Shown: one piece after another, positions 1 through 7,440 of the stretch | How positions within the stretch are numbered: the stretch's first letter is position 1 | Layout: each line of letters starts with the position of its first letter | Assembly (NCBI GenBank): GCA_002307145.1 | Contig: DBTR01000064.1 | Coordinates: 1-25,539, forward strand | Source of the DNA: Rhodospirillum sp. UBA1311 | GTDB taxonomy: Bacteria; Pseudomonadota; Alphaproteobacteria; Rhodospirillales; Rhodospirillaceae | Reading direction: 5' to 3' | Length of the DNA stretch: 25,539 bases | Program-made: the position numbers and the translations under genes | Notes under the pieces: generated by a model | The model's database searches: none | What the model was told of the DNA's origin: nothing | Seen by the model: only the letters and a program-made list of their open reading frames with translations

Positions 1-1
1 G

Positions 2-865
<864 letters not shown>

Positions 866-898
866 GCGGCGGCCCTCCGCCTATCGCGTGTTCCTCAT

Positions 899-919
899 GG
901 CCGGGCCTCTCGCCCGGCC
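899..919 (+). terminator. First copy of a duplicated GC-rich hairpin downstream of cysK
   Basis: A perfect 8-bp stem (899-906 with 912-919) and 5-nt loop start 33 bases after the cysK stop. It has no T tract. The 21-base element is repeated 28 bases downstream (927-947) with 19 of 21 bases identical, and only that second copy is followed by T residues. Confidence 0.5.
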
Positions 920-922
920 GAC

Positions 923-954
923 AAAGGGCCGGGCCTCGCACCCGGCCCTTTTGA
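923..954 (+). terminator. Rho-independent terminator of cysK
   Basis: Perfect 11-bp stem, 923-933 (AAAGGGCCGGG) with 941-951 (CCCGGCCCTTT), a 7-nt loop and a short T run (TTTTG). It lies 57 bases after the cysK stop and before an AT-rich patch, which fits the end of the cysK transcript. The inner 21 bases duplicate the hairpin at 899-919, so alternative pairings between the two copies are possible. Confidence 0.8.
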
Positions 955-989
955 TTCTCCATTTCGCTGCCCGCCACGCGAGAAACGCC

Positions 990-1028
990 TTGCCGACCGC
1001 ATATATCTATTAGAAAATTCGATTATCA
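990..1028 (+). promoter_or_regulatory. AT-rich, promoter-like patch upstream of the GGDEF-EAL gene
   Basis: In otherwise very GC-rich DNA, 1000-1028 is strongly AT-rich (ATATATCTATTAGAAAAT). It sits between the cysK terminator and the next gene. A weak TTGCCG (990-995) lies 17 bases before GAAAAT (1013-1018). The hexamers are poor matches, so the composition and location are the main evidence. Confidence 0.3.
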
Positions 1029-1113
1029 CCGAGCGTAGGAAATGCTGGCCGAAAGGTCGACCTCGACGGCGCAAGAGCATGGTTCGTGCGCCCCGAGGGA
1101 CTGCGGGCAAGGT

Positions 1114-3327
1114 ATGACGAAGCCATTGAGGATATATTCCGGCAGGCGATTCTTTCTCCTCACCGCCGCCCCGATCTTCTGCGCCGCCGTAGCTTTTTGT
1201 CTCGGGGCGTACCTGTTTCTCCAATGGTCGGTGCGCGCCGTCGACGCCGCCGCCATTGCTCGCCAGGAAGAACGGGTCGAGATGGTGATGGGGCGGCTGC
1301 GCACCGAAATCGCCCGCGACCAGGAATCCGTGACCGCCTGGGACGACGCCGTCAGCGCAGTGCGCGACCCTGCACAGGAAGGCTGGGTCGACCTCAACCT
1401 CGGCGTCTGGTTGCACGACTATTTCAGCCACGACGCCGCCTATATCCTCGACGCCCGCGACCAGCCCGTCTACGCCTCGGTCGATGGCCGCAAGATCGCC
1501 CCCGCCCACTACGATCAGATCCGCGACGCCGCCCAGCCGATGCTGGCGCGCCTGCGCGAAAGGCTCCACAGGGACGACCATGGCGGAACGGACGACCACA
1601 TGCTCGGCCCCGGCGTTTCCGACTTCGGTTTCGACCATGGCCATCCGGCGCTGATCAGCCTGAAGCCGATCATTTCCTACACCGGCAAGATCTTCCAGGT
1701 TCCCGGCACCGAATACGTCCACATCGCGGTACGCCGCCTCGACGGCGATTTCTTCCCCCGCCTTGCCGCGCTCTACCGCGTCGACAACCTGGCCTACGCC
1801 CCTCGGCGCGCGGTCCTCCCCGGTTTCGAATCCCTGCCGATCCGCACCCGCGCGGGCGCGACGATCGGCTACGTGATCTGGCGCCCCTACCGGCCCGGCA
1901 CCGAGGTCTTCCAGTCGATCGCACCGGCGATCGGAGGGATCCTCGCGGCCCTTCTGGCGGCGCTGGGAGCAGGGCTGCGGCTTTGGCACGGACGCAATCT
2001 GTCGAGCCGCATCCAGGAGGAGCGCATCCATCATCTCGTCCATCACGACGCCCTCACCGATCTGCCCAACCGGGCCGAATTCCACCACCTCCTCGACCAG
2101 GTCCTCGCCGACCCGACCGGGCGCGAGGGCGCGGTCCTCTACCTCGACATCGACCACCTGAAGGCATTCAACGCCAGCCGCGGCCACGCGGCGGGCGACG
2201 CCGTGGTGCGCGAGACCGGACGGCGGATCGCCGAGGTCGCGGCGGGACGGGCGCTCGCCTGCCGCCTCGACGGCGACGAATTCGGCGTGATCGCGACCGG
2301 CGTCGACGAAGCGGGCACCCAGGCGCTGTGCGAGGAAATCCTCGCCGCCGTCCGCGTCCCGATCGCGATCGCCAACGACCCGGTGTTCATCGGGATCTCG
2401 ATCGGCGTCGCGCGCTTCCCCGAGCATGGCGTCGAAAGTTCCGAACTGTTCCGCAAGGCCGACGTCGCATTGCATCAGGCCAAGTCCGACGGCCGGGGCC
2501 ACGCCGCCGAGTTCAACGCCAAGCTCGACACGATGCTGATCGAGCGCGCGGAGATCGAAAACGATCTGCGCATTGCGCTCCGCGACTTCACCGGCATCAG
2601 CGTCCATTACCAGCCGATCTTCCGCGCCAGCGACCGCACGCTCGTCGCAGCCGAGGCGCTGGCGCGCTGGCAACACCCGACGCGCGGCTGGATTTCGCCG
2701 GCGCAGTTCATTCCGATTGCCGAATCCTCGAACCTGATCAAGCGCCTGGGGGCGCATGTCCTGCGTGTTTCCTGCCGCGCGGCGGCGGAATGGAAGATCG
2801 GCTGCATCGCCGTCAACGTCTCGGTGATCCAGCTCCGCGATCCCGCGTTCGTCGCCACGGTCCGCGCCGCGCTCGACGACGAAGGCCTGCCGCCCGAACG
2901 CCTCGAACTCGAAATCACCGAATCCACGTGGGTCGAGGACGGCGGCCAGTGCGCAATCAACTTGCGCGAACTCCGCGAACTTGGGGTCCGGATCGCACTC
3001 GACGACTTCGGCACCGGCTTCTCCACTTTCGGGCGACTGCACGAGGCCGAGACCGTCGACCGGATCAAGATCGACCAGAGCTTCGTGATGGGATCGGGCC
3101 AGGCGAAAGGCGACAAGGCGATCGTCCGCGCGATCGTCGATCTTGCCCGCACCAAGGGCATCGCCACCACCGCCGAGGGCGTAGAAACCCTCGAATCCGC
3201 GGAATTCCTCACCCGCATCGGCTGCGACGAGCTTCAGGGCTTCCTCTTCGCCCGCCCCCTCCCCTACGACGAGGCCACTGCGCTGATCCGCGACCTCGGC
3301 TACGAAACGCCGATGCTGGCGGGCTAG
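1114..3327 (+). CDS. Membrane CHASE4-GGDEF-EAL protein, predicted c-di-GMP phosphodiesterase
   Basis: Inner-membrane c-di-GMP enzyme. From the chosen start, TM1 is about residues 12-36, a periplasmic CHASE4-like sensor about 45-262, TM2 about 268-290, then GGDEF and EAL domains. The GGDEF signature is degenerate (DGDEF, 386-390) and no RxxD inhibitory site lies five residues before it. The EAL domain looks complete: AEALARW (catalytic Glu about 514), VNVS, LEITES, DDFGTG (630-635), IKIDQ, AEGVET and LQGF. I infer that degradation of c-di-GMP is the main activity, with GGDEF possibly acting as a GTP-sensing or weak cyclase domain. The start is uncertain. ATG 1114 gives a short basic N-terminus before TM1; ATG 1042 in the same frame would add 24 residues. 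Neither has a well-spaced ribosome binding site. Confidence 0.9.
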   Translation: MTKPLRIYSGRRFFLLTAAPIFCAAVAFCLGAYLFLQWSVRAVDAAAIARQEERVEMVMGRLRTEIARDQESVTAWDDAVSAVRDPAQEGWVDLNLGVWLHDYFSHDAAYILDARDQPVYASVDGRKIAPAHYDQIRDAAQPMLARLRERLHRDDHGGTDDHMLGPGVSDFGFDHGHPALISLKPIISYTGKIFQVPGTEYVHIAVRRLDGDFFPRLAALYRVDNLAYAPRRAVLPGFESLPIRTRAGATIGYVIWRPYRPGTEVFQSIAPAIGGILAALLAALGAGLRLWHGRNLSSRIQEERIHHLVHHDALTDLPNRAEFHHLLDQVLADPTGREGAVLYLDIDHLKAFNASRGHAAGDAVVRETGRRIAEVAAGRALACRLDGDEFGVIATGVDEAGTQALCEEILAAVRVPIAIANDPVFIGISIGVARFPEHGVESSELFRKADVALHQAKSDGRGHAAEFNAKLDTMLIERAEIENDLRIALRDFTGISVHYQPIFRASDRTLVAAEALARWQHPTRGWISPAQFIPIAESSNLIKRLGAHVLRVSCRAAAEWKIGCIAVNVSVIQLRDPAFVATVRAALDDEGLPPERLELEITESTWVEDGGQCAINLRELRELGVRIALDDFGTGFSTFGRLHEAETVDRIKIDQSFVMGSGQAKGDKAIVRAIVDLARTKGIATTAEGVETLESAEFLTRIGCDELQGFLFARPLPYDEATALIRDLGYETPMLAG

Positions 3328-3394
3328 ATTCCCGCTATGAGGGTAGCAGGCCGAAAATTCGTCGCCACTTTTGAATTGCGTCCTTGACCGGACG

Positions 3395-3419
3395 GGAACC
3401 GAAACCCAGCCATCGAGTT
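3395..3419 (+). promoter_or_regulatory. Possible EcfG-type (general stress) promoter upstream of the Cache-GGDEF gene
   Basis: GGAAC (3395-3399) is followed after 16 bases by AGTT (3416-3419), that is GGAAC-N18-TT, which fits the loose alphaproteobacterial EcfG/RpoE2 pattern. It lies 62 bases upstream of the next start codon. The first base of the -10 box differs from CGTT, so this is weaker than the site at 6655. Confidence 0.35.
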
Positions 3420-3481
3420 CACCACCGAGGACCTTCGCCGCCCGCCCGGGGCGGCGGCAGCGGAATGGGGTTGTGAACCAC

Positions 3482-5047
3482 ATGGATGCCAAGCCGAAGC
3501 GCTTCCAGGGGAATTCCCCGCTCGCACGTCTCCTCCTGGTGGTCGCGGCGCTCAATCTCGCGGTCGGGCTGCTGGTCGGCGTGGCGATCTGGAGCGCGAT
3601 GCGCCACGCCCACGAGGACGCCGCGCAAGAAAGCCGCAACCTCACGATCCTGGTCGAGCGCTATTTCACCGAGATGTTCGACAAGACCGACTTCGCGCTG
3701 CGCACCCTCTCCCACGAACTCGTCGGCCACGGCGTGCCGGGCGTCGTCGACTCCGAACGGCTCGACGCCTTCTTCGCGGGCTACGTCAACCTGATGTCCG
3801 ACATCGACCGCTTCGGCATCACCAACGCGGCCGGCCGGGTGATCTATGCCAACACCCCCGACGCCAGCCTGACCGACGTGTCGGAGCGGGAATTCTTCAC
3901 CTCGCGGATCACCACCGCCTCCGACGCGCTCTACGCCTCGTCGGCACGCACAGGCGTGGCGGAAAATGCGCTCTACCTGTCGCGCCGGGTCGCCAACCCG
4001 GATGGCACGTTCGCCGGGGTGGTCTTCGCGCGCCTGCCGCTCGGTTCGGTTTCGGCGTTCCTTTCCCGCCTCGACATCGGCGACCATGGCGGCATCAGCT
4101 TCCGCGACCTCAACATGGCGCTCCTCGCCCGCCATCCCGACCCCGGCGACAAGTTCCGCGGCAATCGTACGATCTCGCGCGAACTCCGGGAATTCCTCGA
4201 CCGGGGCGATCCGCGCGGCACCTATTTTTCCGGCACCACCTGGGACGGCACCGCGCGCACGGTCTCGTTCGCACGGCTCGGCACCTACCCGTTCTACGTC
4301 AACGTCGGGCTGGCGGAGGAGGATTACCTTGAGGGCTGGCGGCAAAATTCGCTGCAACTCGTCGCCCTGTACCTTGGCTTCATCGCGCTGACCCTGATCT
4401 TCGCGCTCCTCGCCCACTGGGTCTGGCGGGCGCGCGCGCACGAGCAGGCGGAGGCGGTCCACGAACTGGAGCGTCGCGTCGCCGAAAGCACCGCCTCGCT
4501 GCGCGAATATTCGGAAGCCCTCGAACGCAGCAATGCGCAACTCCGGCATCTGGCGATTTCCGACCCGCTCACCGGGCTCGCCAACCGCCGCCACTTCATC
4601 GAGTCCGCCAACGGCGAGATCGAGCGCGCGCTTCGCCACGCCAAGCCGCTGACCCTGCTGATGATGGATATCGACCGTTTCAAGTCGATCAACGACACCT
4701 GGGGCCACGCCGTCGGCGACGTCGCGATCCAGAAGGTGGCCGAGGCCTGCCAGGAGGCGGTGCGGGTGATCGACACCGTCGCGCGCCTCGGCGGCGAGGA
4801 ATTCGCCCTGCTTCTGCCCGAGACCGATCTGGTCGCCGGGGCAATGGTGGCCGAGCGCCTGCGCATCGCGATCGCGGCGATCCGCATCCCCACCGGAACC
4901 GAAATCGTCGCCTTCACCGCGAGCATCGGCGTCGCCGAATTGACCCACGCCGAACCGACGCTGAAGCGCCTGCTCAAGCGCGCCGACGACGCCCTCTATC
5001 TCGCGAAGCAACTCGGACGCGACCGCTGCGAAATCGCCGCGCCGTGA
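3482..5047 (+). CDS. Membrane Cache/PDC-like sensor diguanylate cyclase
   Basis: Predicted inner-membrane diguanylate cyclase (2 GTP to c-di-GMP), 521 residues. TM1 about 14-38, then an extracytoplasmic PDC/Cache-like sensor (about 45-290, with LSRRVANPDGTFAGVV typical of such sensors on GGDEF proteins), TM2 about 295-320, a short coiled coil and a C-terminal GGDEF domain. The active-site motif is an intact GGEEF (437-441), and an RxxD product-inhibition site, RVID (428-431), lies exactly five residues before it. It is therefore predicted active and feedback-controlled. The same frame is open back to a TTG at 3371. GTG 3473, preceded by GGGG, is an alternative start; ATG 3482 places a short charged N-terminus before TM1. 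It follows the GGDEF-EAL gene by 154 bases, pairing a likely cyclase with a likely phosphodiesterase. Confidence 0.92.
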   Translation: MDAKPKRFQGNSPLARLLLVVAALNLAVGLLVGVAIWSAMRHAHEDAAQESRNLTILVERYFTEMFDKTDFALRTLSHELVGHGVPGVVDSERLDAFFAGYVNLMSDIDRFGITNAAGRVIYANTPDASLTDVSEREFFTSRITTASDALYASSARTGVAENALYLSRRVANPDGTFAGVVFARLPLGSVSAFLSRLDIGDHGGISFRDLNMALLARHPDPGDKFRGNRTISRELREFLDRGDPRGTYFSGTTWDGTARTVSFARLGTYPFYVNVGLAEEDYLEGWRQNSLQLVALYLGFIALTLIFALLAHWVWRARAHEQAEAVHELERRVAESTASLREYSEALERSNAQLRHLAISDPLTGLANRRHFIESANGEIERALRHAKPLTLLMMDIDRFKSINDTWGHAVGDVAIQKVAEACQEAVRVIDTVARLGGEEFALLLPETDLVAGAMVAERLRIAIAAIRIPTGTEIVAFTASIGVAELTHAEPTLKRLLKRADDALYLAKQLGRDRCEIAAP

Positions 5048-5120
5048 TCCGCTGCTGACGGAAACCGTCGCACGCCCGGGGGATGGTGGCCGCAACGCAA
5101 CCATATCGGAGATCCCCGCC

Positions 5121-5522
5121 TTGCTCGACCACATCGTCCTCTCCGTCCGCGACCTCGCGCGCGGTATCGCCTTCTACGAAGCCACGCTCGCGCCGCTCGA
5201 CATTCGCCACGCGATCGACTACGCGGGCCAGGACGGCCACGCCGACCTCCACGGCTTCGGTCGCGACGGACGCATGTTCTTTTGGCTGCGGCAAGGACCG
5301 CCCGCCCCTGCGGCGGTGCATTTCGGCTTCGACGCCGCGAGCCGCGGGATCGTCGACCGGTTTCACGCCGCCGCACTCGAAGCGGGCGAGCGCGACAACG
5401 GCAAGCCCGGTCCGCGCCTCCAGTACGATCCCGAGTACTACGCCGCCTACGTCCTCGATCCCGACGGCTACAACGTCGAAGCGGTCCACAAGCCCTGGCA
5501 GCATGGGATCGCCACATCCTGA
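5121..5522 (+). CDS. VOC (glyoxalase/bleomycin-resistance fold) family protein
   Basis: A 133-residue vicinal-oxygen-chelate fold protein, starting LDHIVLSVRDLARGIAFYE and ending DPDGYNVEAVHKPW, both classic VOC signatures. Possible metal ligands are His4, a central His in AVHFGF and the Glu of YNVEAVH. The size fits a single-chain VOC protein with two beta-alpha-beta-beta-beta modules. The substrate cannot be told: members include glyoxalases, dioxygenases and resistance proteins. The start is a TTG preceded by GGAG (5108-5111); the homology begins at this codon, which supports it. The HTH-WYL regulator gene begins 35 bases downstream on the same strand, so this protein may be co-transcribed with it. 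Confidence 0.85.
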   Translation: MLDHIVLSVRDLARGIAFYEATLAPLDIRHAIDYAGQDGHADLHGFGRDGRMFFWLRQGPPAPAAVHFGFDAASRGIVDRFHAAALEAGERDNGKPGPRLQYDPEYYAAYVLDPDGYNVEAVHKPWQHGIATS

Positions 5523-5532
5523 CGGATTTTGG

Positions 5533-5557
5533 CGGCGGATCGTGCGATGATCCGCCG
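5533..5557. promoter_or_regulatory. Perfect inverted repeat abutting the regulator start codon (candidate operator)
   Basis: CGGCGGATC (5533-5541), a 7-base spacer, then GATCCGCCG (5549-5557). The arms are perfect 9-bp complements and the last base directly precedes ATG 5558. It could be an autorepression operator for the HTH-WYL protein or an RNA hairpin hiding the start. There is no T tract, so it is not a typical terminator. Confidence 0.5.
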
Positions 5558-6265
5558 ATGACCCGCGCCGCCCGTCTGCTCGACCTGCTGCAAGCCCTGC
5601 GCGCCCGCCGCCGCCCCGCGACGGCGGCGGAGTTGGCGACGGAGCTTGGGGTTTCGCCGCGCACCATCTATCGCGACGTCGCCACTCTCTCCGCCCAGGG
5701 CGCGCCGATCGCGGGCGAAGCCGGGGTCGGCTACGTCCTCGGGCCGGGACTGTTCCTGCCGCCGCTGATGCTCGACACCGAGGAGACCGAGGCCCTGCTC
5801 CTCGGCCTCGCGACGGTGCGCCAGCGCGGCGACGCCACCCTCCAGGACGCCGCCGCCCAGGCGCTTGCCAAGATCGCGGCGGTGCTGCCGCCCGAGGCGC
5901 GCGCCGGTCTCGAAACTCCGGTCGCCCTGCCCGGCCCGATGTGGTGGCCGATGGCGGACGGCGGCCCCGACCTCGACGCGCTGCGCCGTGCGATCCGCTC
6001 CGAGCGCAAGATCCGCATCGCCTATACCGACGCCTCGGGCTCGGCTTCCGAGCGGGTGGTCTGGCCGTTCGCCATCGACTTTCTCCACGCCGCACGCATC
6101 CTGAACGCCTGGTGCGAGGCCCGCGCCGACTTCCGCCACTTCCGCGTCGATCGCATCCGGAGCGTCGAAATCCTCGCCGAGCCGACGCCAAAGCGCCGCG
6201 CCGCGCTGTTGCGCGAATGGCAGGCGCGGCTTGCCGCCGACGCCAACGCTGCTGACACATCCTGA
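5558..6265 (+). CDS. YafY-type HTH-WYL transcriptional regulator
   Basis: A 235-residue one-component regulator. The N-terminal winged HTH (about 1-60) reads RLLDLLQALRARRRP, then AAELATELGVSPRTIYRDV, typical of HTH_11/DeoR-like YafY proteins. The C-terminal WYL domain (about 130-210) contains RIAYTDASG and FRHFRVDRI. WYL domains are known to bind small ligands or nucleotides and to control DNA binding; the ligand here is unknown. ATG 5558 is chosen because the HTH homology starts there; the open frame upstream overlaps the VOC gene in another phase. No good Shine-Dalgarno sequence is seen, because the 25-bp inverted repeat takes that space. It sits between a VOC protein and an NTF2-like protein, a combination suggesting control of a small detoxification-type operon (inference). 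Confidence 0.88.
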   Translation: MTRAARLLDLLQALRARRRPATAAELATELGVSPRTIYRDVATLSAQGAPIAGEAGVGYVLGPGLFLPPLMLDTEETEALLLGLATVRQRGDATLQDAAAQALAKIAAVLPPEARAGLETPVALPGPMWWPMADGGPDLDALRRAIRSERKIRIAYTDASGSASERVVWPFAIDFLHAARILNAWCEARADFRHFRVDRIRSVEILAEPTPKRRAALLREWQARLAADANAADTS

Positions 6266-6315
6266 CGCGGCGAACGGCTAGACCGAAGGCATCGCATCCC
6301 AACAGGAGACACCCG

Positions 6316-6642
6316 ATGCCGCTTTCCCTTCCCGTCCCGGTCGCGGGCTACTTCGACGCCGCCAACGCCGCCCAGGCAGCCCAGGCCTCGCTCCACTTCG
6401 CCCTCGACGCCACCGTCGCCGACGAGGACCACATCCACACCGGCACCGCCGAAATCGCCGCCTGGGTCGCCGACGTCACCGCGAAATACGCCTGCACCGC
6501 GACGCCCACGGCGGTGCGGGAAGAGCACGGCCGAACCGTGGTCACCGCGACGGTGGCGGGCAACTTCCCCGGCAGCCCGATCGAACTCGACTACGCCTTC
6601 CGGCTTTCCGGCGACCGCATCGCCCATCTCGAAATCGCCTGA
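6316..6642 (+). CDS. Small NTF2/SnoaL-like domain protein
   Basis: A 108-residue protein with an NTF2/SnoaL-like pattern: an N-terminal helical part (VAGYFDAANAAQ), then ATVADEDHIHTGTAEIAAWV, and C-terminal beta strands with PIELDYAFRLSGDRIAHLEI. Such cone-shaped folds include isomerases, hydratases and ligand-binding proteins; no clear catalytic set can be assigned. AGGAG (6303-6307) with 8-nt spacing to the ATG supports the start. It lies 50 bases after the regulator gene and is probably the third gene of a VOC-regulator-NTF2 group. Confidence 0.8.
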   Translation: MPLSLPVPVAGYFDAANAAQAAQASLHFALDATVADEDHIHTGTAEIAAWVADVTAKYACTATPTAVREEHGRTVVTATVAGNFPGSPIELDYAFRLSGDRIAHLEIA

Positions 6643-6654
6643 GCGGAGCGGCGC

Positions 6655-6680
6655 GGAACCATCTCCGGAACGGGCGCGTT
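6655..6680 (+). promoter_or_regulatory. EcfG-type general stress response promoter
   Basis: GGAAC (6655-6659), a 17-base spacer, then CGTT (6677-6680). This is an exact match to the alphaproteobacterial EcfG/SigT consensus (GGAAC-N16/17-CGTT). It lies in the intergenic space, with the -10 element 82 bases upstream of the start codon of the secreted OB-fold gene. Confidence 0.65.
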
Positions 6681-6762
6681 TTCCTTGCAGGAATCCGCCC
6701 GCGCCGGACTCACGGATATCCCTCCGGCGGAGCCGTTCATCGCGAACGAACGGAGGTCACCG

Positions 6763-7434
6763 ATGAAACATCCAGCATCCATCGTCGGGCTGTGCTGCGC
6801 ACTCGCCGCCGCCCCGGCTTTCGCCACCGAACCCCTGGTCGAACCGGCCGCACCCGCCCCCGTCGCCAGCCCCGTCACCAGCGACTGGGTCGTCGTCAGC
6901 GGCATCGTGCAGTCGGTCGGCAGCCAGTCTTTCGTCCTCGATACCGGCAAGAGCCAAATCCCCGTCGACATGGACGGCTACGCCAGCCTTGCGATTCGCC
7001 CCGGCGAACGGGTGACGGTCACCGGCCGCATGGAAATGCCCCTCGACGGCCCGCATGTCCTCAATGCCGCCTCGGTCGACGTGCCGGAGCGCAACCAGCG
7101 CTTCTACGCCAACCCCTCCGACGACGGCGGCGGCGCTTTCGCCTATTCCGTCGCTCCCCGTGCGCCTCTCGCCCCGGCCGCCGCACCCGCCGCCCCGCTC
7201 ACCCTGACCGGCACGGTGGTCGAGGCCAGCGCGCCCGACGCCTTCATCCTCGCCACCACCAGCGGCACCTACGCCGTCGACGGCCGCAACCTCGCCCCCA
7301 CCTTCCCGGCCCGCCGCCTCCTGATCGGCGACCGCGTCTCGGTCTCGGGCAGCCTCGACACCTCGAACCTCTTCGACCGCCGCCAGATCGACGCCCAGTC
7401 GATCACCCTCCTCTCCCCCACTTCCGCGATGTGA
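6763..7434 (+). CDS. Secreted protein with two OB-fold-like repeats
   Basis: A 223-residue protein with a signal peptide (hydrophobic core GLCCALAAAP, probable cleavage after AFA near residue 21), so probably periplasmic. Two similar halves follow: about 42-95 (VSGIVQSVGSQSFVLDTG, then RPGERVTVTGRM) and about 145-220 (LTGTVVEASAPDAFILATT, then LIGDRVSVSGSL). Each has the strand pattern of a bacterial OB fold (BOF/DUF5666-like). They are joined by a Pro/Ala-rich linker. The ligand is unknown. The start is secured by CGGAGG at 6751-6756 with 6-nt spacing. The EcfG-like promoter upstream suggests induction in the general stress response. The gene ends 2 bp from the end of the convergent hemerythrin-GGDEF gene. 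Confidence 0.8.
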   Translation: MKHPASIVGLCCALAAAPAFATEPLVEPAAPAPVASPVTSDWVVVSGIVQSVGSQSFVLDTGKSQIPVDMDGYASLAIRPGERVTVTGRMEMPLDGPHVLNAASVDVPERNQRFYANPSDDGGGAFAYSVAPRAPLAPAAAPAAPLTLTGTVVEASAPDAFILATTSGTYAVDGRNLAPTFPARRLLIGDRVSVSGSLDTSNLFDRRQIDAQSITLLSPTSAM

Positions 7435-7440
7435 ATTCAC
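7431..7440. other. Ten-base palindrome containing both convergent stop codons
   Basis: GTGAATTCAC is a perfect palindrome. The TGA of the OB-fold gene (7432-7434) and the TGA of the opposite-strand hemerythrin-GGDEF gene (7437-7439, TCA on this strand) are its mirror images. Only 2 bp separate the two genes, so there is no dedicated terminator between them. Confidence 0.9.

Noticed and set aside
3436..3456. GC-rich hairpin (CGCCGCC/GGCGGCG) before the Cache-GGDEF gene as a terminator
   Set aside because: No T tract follows, and such stems arise easily in this base composition.
895..3645. A 916-codon open frame on the minus strand
   Set aside because: It is antisense to the GGDEF-EAL gene, has low-complexity Arg/Asp/Gly/Val-rich composition and no recognisable domain. 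Long antisense frames are expected in DNA with this GC bias.
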